Shown here in pieces: positions 34,897-43,446 of a DNA stretch of 64,000 nucleotides. The position numbers and the translations under genes were made by a program. Position 1 is the first letter of the stretch; each line of letters begins with the position of its first letter. This DNA is from CALEAR01 sp035301485. GTDB lineage: Bacteria; Pseudomonadota; Gammaproteobacteria; Pseudomonadales; Alcanivoracaceae. The stretch is taken from contig DATGUF010000038.1 in NCBI GenBank assembly GCA_035301485.1, positions 1 through 64,000 of the forward strand, given 5' to 3'. The notes beneath the pieces are model-generated. The model made no database searches and was not told where the DNA came from. It was given only the letters and a program-made list of their open reading frames with translations.

Positions 34897-35805
34897 TTAT
34901 CCTCTCGCCCCCTTGGTGGCAGTACGATGTGGACGCGCTTGTTTTTCAATAAAACGAATGATCATGCCAGCTACATCTTTACCTGTAGCTTCTTCAATAC
35001 CCTGCAAACCCGGCGATGAGTTTACTTCCATTACTAGCGGGCCACGTTTAGAACGAAGTAAATCTACACCCGCCACATTTAGCCCCATCACTTTAGCGGC
35101 TTTAATGGCAGTAATTCTTTCTTCTTTGGTAATACGCACTAAATGTGCAGAACCACCACGGTGCAAATTAGAACGAAACTCGCCATCGGCACCTTGGCGT
35201 TTCATGGCTGCCACTACTTTACCACCCACCACAAAACAGCGAATATCAGCACCGCCAGCTTCTTCGATAAATTCTTGTACCATAATATCCGCAGACAAGC
35301 CCATAAAAGCTTCAATCACAGATTCAGCCGCTTTGCGCGTTTCCGCTAACACCACACCAATGCCCTGCGTCCCTTCAAGCAGCTTAATCACCAAAGGCGC
35401 ACCTCCCACCATGCTGATGAGGTCTGGAATATCGTCTGGTGCGTTGGCAAAACCTGTTACCGGCAACCCCACACCACGGCGCGATAGCAATTGCAAAGAA
35501 CGCAACTTATCGCGTGAGCGTGTAATCGCCACGGATTCGTTAACAGGAAAAACACCCTGCATTTCAAACTGACGCAACACCGCTGTGCCGTAAAAGGTAA
35601 TAGAGGCGCCAATTCTGGGAATCACCGCATCAAAACCTTGCAGCTGCTCACCCTTATAGTGAATCTGTGGCCCTTCGGTAGACATGCTCATATAACAACG
35701 CAAAGTGTCCACCACGTGCATTTCATGGCCTGCTGCTTCGCCCGCTTCCACAATGCGACGAGTAGAATAAAGCCGTGGCCCTCTGGATAAAATAGCTATT
35801 TTCAT
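34897..35805 (-). CDS. rimK: ATP-grasp ligase RimK (ribosomal protein S6 glutamate ligase)
   Basis: A 302-residue ATP-grasp enzyme (E. coli RimK is 300) that adds glutamate residues to the C-terminus of ribosomal protein S6, and in vitro makes poly-alpha-glutamate. Recognised by LSRGPRLYSTRRIVEAG at the start, VIPRIGASITFYGTAVLRQFE, the ATP-binding LKLLEGTQGIGVVL near 145-160, and the metal-binding VNSSPGLQGIE at the end. Upstream of the AstE-like gene on the same strand. Confidence 0.94.
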   Translation of the reverse strand: MKIAILSRGPRLYSTRRIVEAGEAAGHEMHVVDTLRCYMSMSTEGPQIHYKGEQLQGFDAVIPRIGASITFYGTAVLRQFEMQGVFPVNESVAITRSRDKLRSLQLLSRRGVGLPVTGFANAPDDIPDLISMVGGAPLVIKLLEGTQGIGVVLAETRKAAESVIEAFMGLSADIMVQEFIEEAGGADIRCFVVGGKVVAAMKRQGADGEFRSNLHRGGSAHLVRITKEERITAIKAAKVMGLNVAGVDLLRSKRGPLVMEVNSSPGLQGIEEATGKDVAGMIIRFIEKQARPHRTATKGARG

Positions 35806-35895
35806 GGCATTGCCGTTGTGAATAAATAAATGGACACAGCATTCTGCTGCACGTTGGGGTTTCTAGTGTTGGGAAACACCTGCCTCTTGGGCGTC

Positions 35896-36288
35896 TTAAT
35901 CAACGCTCTTGGGCTCTAGTAATTCAATTTTGTAACCGTCTGGGTCTTCCACAAACGCTAACACGGTGGTGCTATGCTTCATTGGGCCCGGCTCGCGGGT
36001 GATGTTACCGCCGCGTGCACGTATTTTTTCACAAGCCGCATACACATCTTCTACCTCAACCGCGATGTGGCCATAACCGGTGCCTATATCATAGGAATCT
36101 GTATCCCAGTTGTGGGTTAATTCTAACGCGGCCCCTTCTGCCTCATCTTGATACCCCACAAAAGCGAGCGTAAAACGCCCCTCTGGATAATCTTTTTGGC
36201 GCAGCAAGCGCATACCCAATACCTCTGTGTAAAAAGCAATGGATTTCTCTAAATCACCCACTCTTAACATGGTGTGCAAGATACGCAT
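35896..36288 (-). CDS. gloA: Lactoylglutathione lyase (glyoxalase I)
   Basis: A 130-residue metalloenzyme that converts the methylglyoxal-glutathione hemithioacetal to lactoylglutathione. All four metal ligands, His5, Glu56, His74 and Glu122, fall at the same positions as in the Ni-type E. coli enzyme. Length also agrees (135). GGAGAG precedes the start. Flanked by rimK (90-base gap) and the argG terminator. Confidence 0.95.
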   Translation of the reverse strand: MRILHTMLRVGDLEKSIAFYTEVLGMRLLRQKDYPEGRFTLAFVGYQDEAEGAALELTHNWDTDSYDIGTGYGHIAVEVEDVYAACEKIRARGGNITREPGPMKHSTTVLAFVEDPDGYKIELLEPKSVD

Positions 36289-36323
36289 TTTACTCTCCTG
36301 TTATTAATCCTAAGGCCAGACAA

Positions 36324-36357
36324 CAACGCCCGAAACAGCGACGCTGCTCGGGCGTTG
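36324..36357 (-). terminator. Terminator of argG
   Basis: CAACGCCCGA (36324-36333) pairs with TCGGGCGTTG (36348-36357), with a further CAGC/GCTG pairing inside. Located 18 bases beyond the argG stop. The U tract on the minus strand is short (TTGTT). Confidence 0.65.
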
Positions 36358-36375
36358 GTGGAACCGTTATTCAGA

Positions 36376-37599
36376 TTACTCTGATAATTTACGGCCTGCA
36401 CGAGCGCCAATTTGTAAGCGCAATGCGTTCAGCTTAATAAAGCCTTGCGCATCCTTTTGATCGTAAGAGCCTGCATCATCTTCAAAAGTTGCAATACTAG
36501 CATCAAACAAGCTGTCTTCAGAGCGACGGCCTACAACAATCACGTTACCCTTATAAAGCTTAACGCGTACATCACCGTTAACGTGCTGCTGCGTTTCATC
36601 CACTAACTTTTGCAGCGCCACGCGCTCTGGCGACCACCAGTAGCCGTTATAAACCAACTCAGCATACTTGGGCATTAAGCTATCTTTTAAGTGCGCAGCT
36701 TCGCGGTCTACAGTAAGAGATTCAATGGCGCGATGTGCGCGCAGCATAATGGTGCCGCCTGGGGTTTCGTAGCAACCACGGGATTTCATGCCCACGTAAC
36801 GGTTTTCAACTACGTCTAAACGGCCAATACCGTGCTTGCCGCCTAAGCGGTTCAGTTCGGTTAACACCTCAGCCGGTGACATTTTCTGCCCATTGATGGC
36901 AACAATGTCGCCTTTCTCGTAGCTTAACTCAATGTATTCAGCTTCATCAGGAGCGTTTTCAGGGCTCACCGTCCAACGCCACATATCTTCTTCAGCTTCA
37001 TTCCAAGGATCTTCAAGAATGTCACCTTCATAAGAAATATGTAGCAGGTTAGCATCCATGGAGTATGGAGATTTTTTACCGTCACCGGCGAAATCCACTG
37101 GAATATCGTGCTTCGCAGCAAACTCCATCAACGCTTCACGGCTGTTGAGATCCCACTCGCGCCAAGGGGCGATAATTTGAATGCCTGGCGCCAATGCATA
37201 AGCACCCAACTCAAAACGTACTTGGTCGTTACCTTTACCTGTGGCACCGTGCGACACCGCATCCGCACCTGTTTCTGCGGCAATTTCAACTAAACGCTTA
37301 GCAATTAAAGGCCGCGCAATAGAGGTGCCCAGTAAGTATTCACCTTCATAAATAGCATTAGCTCTAAACATTGGGAACACGTAATCGCGCACGAATTCTT
37401 CGCGTAAATCCTCAATGTAGATCTCTTTAATACCCATAGCTTCTGCTTTCGCGCGCGCAGGCTCTACTTCTTCGCCTTGGCCGAGGTCTGCGGTGAAGGT
37501 CACAATTTCACAGTTGTAAGTTTCTTGTAACCACTTAGCAATAACTGAGGTATCTAAGCCACCAGAATAGGCTAGTACCACCTTTTTGATATCTGACAT
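36376..37599 (-). CDS. argG: Argininosuccinate synthase
   Basis: A 407-residue enzyme joining citrulline and aspartate with ATP in arginine synthesis. The ATP pyrophosphatase loop LAYSGGLDTSVIAKWL is at 9-24, followed by TADLGQGEE, the GATGKGNDQVRFE block and EYLLGTSIARP. Length matches the bacterial type I enzymes. GGAG lies upstream of the start, and a possible ARG-box lies about 75 bases upstream. Confidence 0.96.
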   Translation of the reverse strand: MSDIKKVVLAYSGGLDTSVIAKWLQETYNCEIVTFTADLGQGEEVEPARAKAEAMGIKEIYIEDLREEFVRDYVFPMFRANAIYEGEYLLGTSIARPLIAKRLVEIAAETGADAVSHGATGKGNDQVRFELGAYALAPGIQIIAPWREWDLNSREALMEFAAKHDIPVDFAGDGKKSPYSMDANLLHISYEGDILEDPWNEAEEDMWRWTVSPENAPDEAEYIELSYEKGDIVAINGQKMSPAEVLTELNRLGGKHGIGRLDVVENRYVGMKSRGCYETPGGTIMLRAHRAIESLTVDREAAHLKDSLMPKYAELVYNGYWWSPERVALQKLVDETQQHVNGDVRVKLYKGNVIVVGRRSEDSLFDASIATFEDDAGSYDQKDAQGFIKLNALRLQIGARAGRKLSE

Positions 37600-37673
37600 G
37601 AGGACTCCATTACGATTAAAACACGCTGCGCTCTAAGGCTGCTGTGCAAAATAAAGACGCCCCATTGTACCTG

Positions 37674-37687
37674 TGAAAATGTTTTCA
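37674..37687. promoter_or_regulatory. Possible ArgR (ARG-box-like) palindrome upstream of argG
   Basis: TGAAAA-TG-TTTTCA is a palindrome with the outer TGAA/TTCA of the enterobacterial ARG box (TGAAT-N4-ATTCA), differing at the two inner positions. It is placed in the argG-rnt divergent gap where an arginine repressor would act. Only one convincing copy is seen, whereas ARG boxes usually come in pairs. Confidence 0.3.
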
Positions 37688-37771
37688 TGAAACGTTAGCC
37701 TGCATCCATTCACATCTTCAGGTAGCATGTATCGCTTTAGCCTTTCCCTACATGCCTAAGTTGGAGCTTTC

Positions 37772-38446
37772 ATGGCGGAGAAACACCCTTCTTTAGCGAA
37801 GCGCTTTCGTGGTTTTTTACCTGTGGTGGTGGATGTCGAAACGGGCGGCTTTAATGCCAACACCGACGCTCTACTGGAAATTGCAGCGGTGACCTTAAAA
37901 ATGGACCACAAAGGTTTTTTGCATCCTGATCAAAGTGTCCATTATCAAGTAGATCCTTTCGAGGGGGCTAACCTAGAACAGGCCGCTTTAGATTTCACAG
38001 GTATTGACCCTTGGAACCCGCTTCGCGGCGCAGTACCCGAAGAAATGGCCTTACGCGGCGTGTTCGAAGTGGTACGCAAAGCCGTACGCGAAAACAACTG
38101 CACCCGCGCCATTTTAGTAGGCCACAACGCTTTCTTTGACCACGGTTTTGTTAAAGCAGCAGTGGCCCGAACAGGCATTAAACGCGACCCATTCCACCCT
38201 TTCTCTTGCTTCGACACAGCTAGTTTAGCGGGCTTGGCATTAGGCCAAACGGTGCTGGCCACAGCCTGTGAGATGGCGGGCATTCCCTTTGATGCCAACC
38301 AAGCGCACTCCGCTTTATACGACACTACGCGTACAGCAGAGCTATTTTGCACCATCGTTAACCGATGGCGCACTTTAGGTGGTTGGCCGCCGCCTGCGCC
38401 AGTGGATATGCCACCTACCTTGGCACGTAACGACGGCAGCTTTTAG
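37772..38446 (+). CDS. rnt: Ribonuclease T
   Basis: A 224-residue DEDDh 3'-to-5' exoribonuclease that trims tRNA and other stable RNA ends. Motif I VVVDVETGGFN has Asp21 and Glu23; LVGHNAFFDHGF and NQAHSALYDTTRTAELF supply the remaining acids and histidine. RNase T is confined mainly to gammaproteobacteria. Its stop overlaps the zapE stop on the opposite strand. Confidence 0.95.
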   Translation: MAEKHPSLAKRFRGFLPVVVDVETGGFNANTDALLEIAAVTLKMDHKGFLHPDQSVHYQVDPFEGANLEQAALDFTGIDPWNPLRGAVPEEMALRGVFEVVRKAVRENNCTRAILVGHNAFFDHGFVKAAVARTGIKRDPFHPFSCFDTASLAGLALGQTVLATACEMAGIPFDANQAHSALYDTTRTAELFCTIVNRWRTLGGWPPPAPVDMPPTLARNDGSF

Positions 38447-39543
38447 TGTTGCCCGAACTGGGCTCTTTGCATCGCTTCTAAACGGCTGCGTGTGCGGCGA
38501 AAAGGAAACAGCAAAGCGCCCTGTTCATACAATTCAGGCAATGGTACTTGTGCATCAATATACAAAGGCACTTGTTGTTCATAACACTCATCCACTAAAG
38601 CAATAAAGCGGCGTACACCATTATCTTTTTGTGACAGCGCCACCAAATGCCGGTCTCCTGCTGCCACACGCGTGGCGCCATCCTCAGTGCCACGTGCGAT
38701 ATACTGCTCTGCTGGAGCTGCGCTTAAGCATGGCACCGCCGATAACAACACTGTTTTATAGCGCTCACATAATTCAATATAATCCAGCGCGCTCCAATTG
38801 CCTTCGCACAAGTTACTGTAATCGCACCACACCACTTCCCCTTGCTCACCTCGCACCGCCAATTCGCGCTGCCCTAAAGAAATGGTGGCCGCCTTTGCAG
38901 CGGCGCCCGTTTTTTGTTGAAACAACTGTTCAAAATGCCCGCTATTTACCCAGTAACGCTGCTGAGTGGAGGCTCCATGCAAACGATGGTCTTGCCCACC
39001 ATCCAAATGCACGACAGTCATATGTTCCATTAACGCCTGTATGGCCGGCAGAAAACGAGCACGGTTAAAGCCGCCTTGGTACAACGCTTCGGGGGGTTCA
39101 TTCGAGGTGGCCACCAGCACGAGCCCACGGGCAAACAGTGCCTGCAATAAGGGCCCAAGAAGCATGGCATCACCTATATCATTAACAAAGAACTCATCAA
39201 AACAGAGCACTTCCACCTCTTGAGCCAATTCGTTTGCCACTTGCTGCAAGGGCGCTTTAGTACCAGTTAAAGCAAACAAGCGCTTGTGTAACCATTTCAT
39301 AAAATGATGGAAATGCTGTCGCCGTGCCGGCACCGTTAAGGCGCGGTAAAAACTATCCATGAGCCAAGTTTTACCGCGCCCCACCGGCCCCCACAAATAA
39401 ACGCCTTGGCTTAGCTGCCCTGCTTCAACATTAGTAAAGCACTGCTGCAGCCGCTCCACCGCTTCTGCCTGTGCCACATCGGGCACAAACCCTTCGGCTA
39501 AGGCTTGTTGATATTGCTGTTGAGGGGAAAGAGTATTGCGCAT
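38443..39543 (-). CDS. zapE: Cell division protein ZapE (AFG1-like ATPase)
   Basis: A 366-residue P-loop ATPase of the AFG1/ZapE family, a division-associated protein interacting with FtsZ in E. coli. Walker A GPVGRGKT is at 52-59; Walker B LCFDEFFVNDIGDAM and sensor LVATSNEPPEALY follow. A longer start at 39588 is possible, but ATG 39543 gives the normal N-terminus (SPQQQYQQAL). The stop shares two bases with the convergent rnt stop, leaving no room for a terminator between them. Confidence 0.92.
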   Translation of the reverse strand: MRNTLSPQQQYQQALAEGFVPDVAQAEAVERLQQCFTNVEAGQLSQGVYLWGPVGRGKTWLMDSFYRALTVPARRQHFHHFMKWLHKRLFALTGTKAPLQQVANELAQEVEVLCFDEFFVNDIGDAMLLGPLLQALFARGLVLVATSNEPPEALYQGGFNRARFLPAIQALMEHMTVVHLDGGQDHRLHGASTQQRYWVNSGHFEQLFQQKTGAAAKAATISLGQRELAVRGEQGEVVWCDYSNLCEGNWSALDYIELCERYKTVLLSAVPCLSAAPAEQYIARGTEDGATRVAAGDRHLVALSQKDNGVRRFIALVDECYEQQVPLYIDAQVPLPELYEQGALLFPFRRTRSRLEAMQRAQFGQH

Positions 39544-39709
39544 AGATATAAATTTCTCATCAAAGACACTAACAAGGCACGTTGGCATACTAATTTGTAA
39601 GTTTCTTTACCTTTACGTCAATTTAACGCACTCAGTGCTTGCCGCTCTCCACATGCAGTGCTAATTTTGCACCCTGCACCACTCATATAAGCAGAGCAAT
39701 GGGTACGCC

Positions 39710-40339
39710 ATGAACATTAAAGAGCTAATTAAAAGAAACCACGATTGGGCGGACCACGTTGCCGCCACCAAACCAGATTTTTTTCCTAAATTAGCGGCAC
39801 AACAAAAACCCGAAATTTTATGGATTGGCTGCTCTGATAGCCGCGTACCCGCTAACCAAGTGCTCGACATGGACCCGGGTGAAGTGTTCGTACACCGCAA
39901 CGTTTCTAATCTTATCATTCACAGCGACATGAATATGCTATCTACGGTGCAATTCGCGGTGGAAGCTTTACGGGTGAAGCACATTATGATTGTTGGCCAC
40001 TATGATTGTGGCGGCGTAAAAACAGCCCTTAACAACGCTGATAACGGCCTCATTGATAACTGGTTACTCGATATCAAAGATACTATCCACCAGCACCAAG
40101 AAGAATTAAGCCAACTCGCCACCGAAAAAGAGGTGGTAAACCGTGTGTGCGAACTTAATGTTATTAAACAAGTGGGCAACATGTGCCATACGGCAACGGT
40201 ACAACACGCGTGGAAGCGTGGCCAACGTTTAGCCGTACATGGCCTTTGCTATGGTTTGCACGATGGTAAAGTTAAAGATTTAGAGGTAACCGTAGATGGG
40301 CCCGAAAAAGTGGCCCAATTATATCGCATTAACCTATAA
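39710..40339 (+). CDS. can: Beta-class carbonic anhydrase
   Basis: A 209-residue zinc enzyme interconverting CO2 and bicarbonate. Zinc ligands Cys41, Asp43 (WIGCSDSRVP), His97 and Cys100 (GHYDCGG) correspond to E. coli Can positions plus one. Length is close to E. coli Can (220). It follows a 166-base gap after divergent zapE and converges on rmuC. Confidence 0.95.
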   Translation: MNIKELIKRNHDWADHVAATKPDFFPKLAAQQKPEILWIGCSDSRVPANQVLDMDPGEVFVHRNVSNLIIHSDMNMLSTVQFAVEALRVKHIMIVGHYDCGGVKTALNNADNGLIDNWLLDIKDTIHQHQEELSQLATEKEVVNRVCELNVIKQVGNMCHTATVQHAWKRGQRLAVHGLCYGLHDGKVKDLEVTVDGPEKVAQLYRINL

Positions 40340-40345
40340 GGCAAA

Positions 40346-40369
40346 CGCCCCTTATTTTTCAGAGGGGCG
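40346..40369. terminator. Hairpin between can and rmuC
   Basis: CGCCCCT (40346-40352) pairs with AGGGGCG (40363-40369) over a T-rich loop. It begins seven bases after can and includes the final bases of rmuC, so it may serve both convergent genes. Confidence 0.5.
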
Positions 40370-41950
40370 CTCTAGCAATGCCGCCATCCGTTCTGTTTCG
40401 AAATCCAAGTGTGTCATTTGCACATCTGGTAGCTCTTTGTTGACCTTGGTAGACAACGCATCAAAACGTTCTACTTTGCCATATAAACCCTGTTGGCCCA
40501 CTAAAGCAGTGACAGTGCGATTATAATGGTTGCTCGCCGCACTCAAACTAGTGCCCAAACCACTTAACCGCTCAGCTAGCACCCTCACTTGGTTATATAT
40601 ATCTCCCGCACGTTCACCAATGGCGCGCGCTTCTTTACTGCCACGATCAATCATCCATAAATTGGCAATAGTGCGCAGCACAGGTATAAGCGTGGTGTGC
40701 GACACCACTATTACGCCCTTTTCATAGCCATAGTCGAACAAACCTTTTTGCGCCTTTAAAGCTTCAATGTAGGCCGCCTCAATGGGCATAAAAAGCAACA
40801 CAAAACTAGGGCTATCGAGCTCTGGTAGGTTGGCGTAATCTTTACTGGCCAAATCATCTATATGCTTACGCACTGCTGCCACGTGCTCTCGTAGCGCCAC
40901 CGCACGTTCTTCTTTTGTGTCCGCACTCACTAGGCGATCGTAAGCGTTTAAGGTTACTTTGCTATCAATCACCACCTGCTTCGCGCCAGGCAATTGGATT
41001 AAAAAGTCAGTTTGCTTAGTGCGCCCTTCTGCATCGCGAAAACTATTCTGCTGGGTGTAATGCTCGCCTTGTATTAGCCCACTCATTTCTAGAGTGCGTT
41101 GCAATTGCGCTTCACCCCAAGCGCCACGCTGCTGCGAATCACCTTTTAAAGCTTTAGTTAAATTGGTGGCTTCCGCGCTCATGGCTAACCCCACCTCCAA
41201 CACTTTTTTAATTTCAGCGGCAAGGCTACTGCTATCTTTAAGAGAGGCGTCATGCACTTCGTTCACCCGCTTCTGAAACCCCTCAATTTGCTGACGAAAC
41301 GGCCGTAGCAAGTTGTCTAAATGCGTTTGGCTAGCATGGGTGAAGGTTTTACCTTTCTCTTCGAAAATTTTATTGGCAAGCACTTCGAATTCTTTCGTTA
41401 GCGCAGCCCGCGCCTCGGTGAGTTGCTGTTTTTGCTCTACAAAATATTCTTCGCGCCGAGCTAACGTGGTTTTTAATTCTGTAAACTGATTATTTAAGTG
41501 CTGATGCGCTACTAGCAACTTGCTATGGTTTTCTTGTTCCGCACGCACTCTTTCCTCTGCCCGCTGCAACTGCGCCTCTAAGCCACGCGCTTTTTCAGCA
41601 ATAGTTTCAAACTGCCTAGCTTTGTCTTCTGCTTCTGTGCGTGTTTTCTCTAAGCGTTGGCTAAGCGCACTAATTTCTTGTTTACCTTCTGCCACATCTG
41701 CATGCAGCCACTCTTCGGTAGCCCGCGCATTTTCAAGTGCTGCCTGAGTTTGGCTAGCTGCTAATGCTTGTGTATGCAGCTGCTGTTGCTGTGCTTCATT
41801 CGCAGCCACTTGCTCTTGCCACTGCGTCAGCAGCCGCTTGCGCTCCCTACCTTGCAGCATGCTTGCAAGTAAATAGCCTACCAGCAGAGCCAGTAGTAAT
41901 GCGCCGCTAGCAAGCATAATCCATTCGTTTGTCCATTCTATTTCAGGCAT
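40352..41950 (-). CDS. rmuC: DNA recombination protein RmuC
   Basis: A 532-residue protein with one N-terminal membrane helix (about 11-30), a long coiled coil (about 35-210, rich in Glu, Gln and Ala) and the RmuC nuclease-like domain. That domain is recognised by KGDSQQRGAWGEAQLQRTLE, QTDFLIQLPGAKQVVIDSKV and LLFMPIEAAY. RmuC limits inverted-repeat recombination in E. coli and has been linked to phage exclusion in other work; I only infer a DNA-metabolism role. Divergent from ytoQ. Confidence 0.92.
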   Translation of the reverse strand: MPEIEWTNEWIMLASGALLLALLVGYLLASMLQGRERKRLLTQWQEQVAANEAQQQQLHTQALAASQTQAALENARATEEWLHADVAEGKQEISALSQRLEKTRTEAEDKARQFETIAEKARGLEAQLQRAEERVRAEQENHSKLLVAHQHLNNQFTELKTTLARREEYFVEQKQQLTEARAALTKEFEVLANKIFEEKGKTFTHASQTHLDNLLRPFRQQIEGFQKRVNEVHDASLKDSSSLAAEIKKVLEVGLAMSAEATNLTKALKGDSQQRGAWGEAQLQRTLEMSGLIQGEHYTQQNSFRDAEGRTKQTDFLIQLPGAKQVVIDSKVTLNAYDRLVSADTKEERAVALREHVAAVRKHIDDLASKDYANLPELDSPSFVLLFMPIEAAYIEALKAQKGLFDYGYEKGVIVVSHTTLIPVLRTIANLWMIDRGSKEARAIGERAGDIYNQVRVLAERLSGLGTSLSAASNHYNRTVTALVGQQGLYGKVERFDALSTKVNKELPDVQMTHLDFETERMAALLERPSEK

Positions 41951-42050
41951 TTTCTCAACCTTGTAAACAGCGCCACAATTTTCCTGATTAAAGCAGGATC
42001 AAGCTTAACATGTAAATTTCCTGCCATGGGGCGTATCGTACTCTGCCTAA

Positions 42051-42102
42051 CACGCATTTCGCGTGCTTAACATTCCTGCGCATACTGGCGGTTTTGCGCC
42101 AG
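42051..42102. repeat. Two short inverted repeats in the rmuC-ytoQ gap
   Basis: The 216-base divergent gap contains CACGC-N5-GCGTG (42051-42065) and CTGGCG-N6-CGCCAG (42085-42102). Their role is unknown; they could be operator-like or part of the ytoQ leader. Nothing else recognisable lies in this gap. Confidence 0.35.
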
Positions 42103-42166
42103 CTTTGGGACAATGCACACCTTTAGCCCCTGCAACATGGGTGGCCCGTCTTAACAGGAGAAAGCA

Positions 42167-42607
42167 ATGTCTTTTTATGTGTATCTGTCTGGTGAAATTC
42201 ACACCAATTGGCGCGATGAGATCATTGATGGCGCAAAAAAAGCAGGCCTAGATGTGGTCTTCACCGGCCCCGTGACCGATCACGATGCCAGTGATGCAGC
42301 AGGCGATATGCTCGGTGAAGAAACTGGTTTTTGGCGTGATCATCAGTCTTCCAAAGTAAATGCCATCCGCACGCAAACAATGATTAAGCAAGCCGACTTA
42401 GTGGTAGTGCGCTTTGGCGATAAGTATAAACAATGGAATGCCGCCTTTGATGCAGGTTATTGTGCAGCACTGGATAAGCCGTACATTACTTTGCACGACG
42501 AAGATATTGTGCACCCACTGAAAGAAGTAGATGCCAGCGCGAAAGCATGGTGCACCACCACACAGCAAGTGGTGGAAATTTTACAGTACGTGCTGCGCAG
42601 CCAATAA
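42167..42607 (+). CDS. ytoQ: YtoQ family protein
   Basis: A 146-residue protein of the YtoQ family, recognised by VYLSGEIHTNWRDEI at the start, FTGPVTDHDASD, and VVVRFGDKYKQWNAAFDAGYC. The fold is related to nucleoside 2-deoxyribosyltransferases, but the function is not established. The ATG follows AGGAGAAAGCA, a good ribosome-binding site. It is monocistronic, convergent with nlpD and separated from it by a GC-rich hairpin. Confidence 0.88.
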   Translation: MSFYVYLSGEIHTNWRDEIIDGAKKAGLDVVFTGPVTDHDASDAAGDMLGEETGFWRDHQSSKVNAIRTQTMIKQADLVVVRFGDKYKQWNAAFDAGYCAALDKPYITLHDEDIVHPLKEVDASAKAWCTTTQQVVEILQYVLRSQ

Positions 42608-42616
42608 TACTCTTGC

Positions 42617-42641
42617 ACTACCGCGCTATCGGCGCGGTAGT
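42617..42641. terminator. Hairpin between ytoQ and nlpD containing the nlpD stop
   Basis: ACTACCGCGC (42617-42626) pairs perfectly with GCGCGGTAGT (42632-42641) across TATCG. The nlpD stop codon lies inside the structure. No T tract follows in either direction, so termination may be weak or structure-dependent. Confidence 0.55.
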
Positions 42642-43432
42642 ACTTGCTCTGGGTTAACAGCCTGCCCGTCACGGCGCACTTCAAAATGCAGCCCCACAGA
42701 CGACGTTCCTGTCGCGCCCATGGTGGCAATGCGCTCTCTGGCCTTCACCTGCTGCCCTTCTTTCACCAACAACGTATCGTTGTGCCCATAGGCCGACAAC
42801 CAGCGGTCATTGTGTTTAATGATGAGCAAATTACCGTAACCTGTTAAGCCACTGCCGCGATACACCACAGTCCCTGCCGCCGCCGCATAAACAGGATCAC
42901 CCTGCTTGCCTGCTAGCAACAAACCACGCCTATCTTTACTCGTTGAAAAACGCTGCACCACTTGGCCAGGCACAGGCCAATGCCAAGCTACATCACTGGT
43001 AATAGAGGGTTTGGCCGGCGCCACTGGCGGGCTTGTTTTAGTGGGTGCTGAGGCCTTAGGTGTTGGCGTGGCCGCCGGGCGGCTAGGCTGCTGTGGGGTA
43101 CGCTTTGGCGCAGGCCTAGTAGCCACAACAGGGGCTGCAGCCGCTTTGCCGTCGAACCGAATTTTCTGGCCTGGATAAATGGTATAGGGCAAACCAATAT
43201 TATTTGCCCGCGCGAGCTGACGATAATCCCAACCATAGCGCCAAGCAATAGAATAAAGCGTTTCACCTTCTCGCACGGTGTGCGACCCTGTACTGCGGCC
43301 GCCCTTGGCGCCAATACCACCTTTTGCAGACTTACTCTTTGTTTGGTAATCGTATACAGGAATGTTGCCTGTGCTACAGCTCCAAGCGCCTAACGCTAAC
43401 AACAAAACAAGCAAAATCTTCACAGGCTTCAC
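42626..43432 (-). CDS. nlpD: NlpD-like murein hydrolase activator lipoprotein (LysM + degenerate M23)
   Basis: A 268-residue envelope protein. A signal sequence leads to a candidate lipidation Cys19 (GAWSCS, atypical at -3/-2). A LysM peptidoglycan-binding domain follows (about 51-95), then a Pro/Ala/Lys/Thr linker (96-145) and an M23 LytM domain (150-265). The M23 zinc motifs are broken: HxxxD is missing and HLHFE reads GLHFE. As with E. coli NlpD, it should activate an amidase such as AmiC rather than cut peptidoglycan. rpoS, the usual next gene, is not present. Confidence 0.88.
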   Translation of the reverse strand: MKPVKILLVLLLALGAWSCSTGNIPVYDYQTKSKSAKGGIGAKGGRSTGSHTVREGETLYSIAWRYGWDYRQLARANNIGLPYTIYPGQKIRFDGKAAAAPVVATRPAPKRTPQQPSRPAATPTPKASAPTKTSPPVAPAKPSITSDVAWHWPVPGQVVQRFSTSKDRRGLLLAGKQGDPVYAAAAGTVVYRGSGLTGYGNLLIIKHNDRWLSAYGHNDTLLVKEGQQVKARERIATMGATGTSSVGLHFEVRRDGQAVNPEQVLPRR

Positions 43433-43446
43433 GTTTATTACACCTT

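Noticed and set aside
34913..35572. 219-residue open frame on the plus strand opposite rimK
   Set aside because: Low-complexity Ser/Pro/Thr/Ala composition typical of an antisense shadow; rimK on the other strand has clear ATP-grasp motifs.
40352..41950. RmuC as part of a phage-defence system
   Set aside because: RmuC is a widespread chromosomal gene and no defence-associated partners flank it here.
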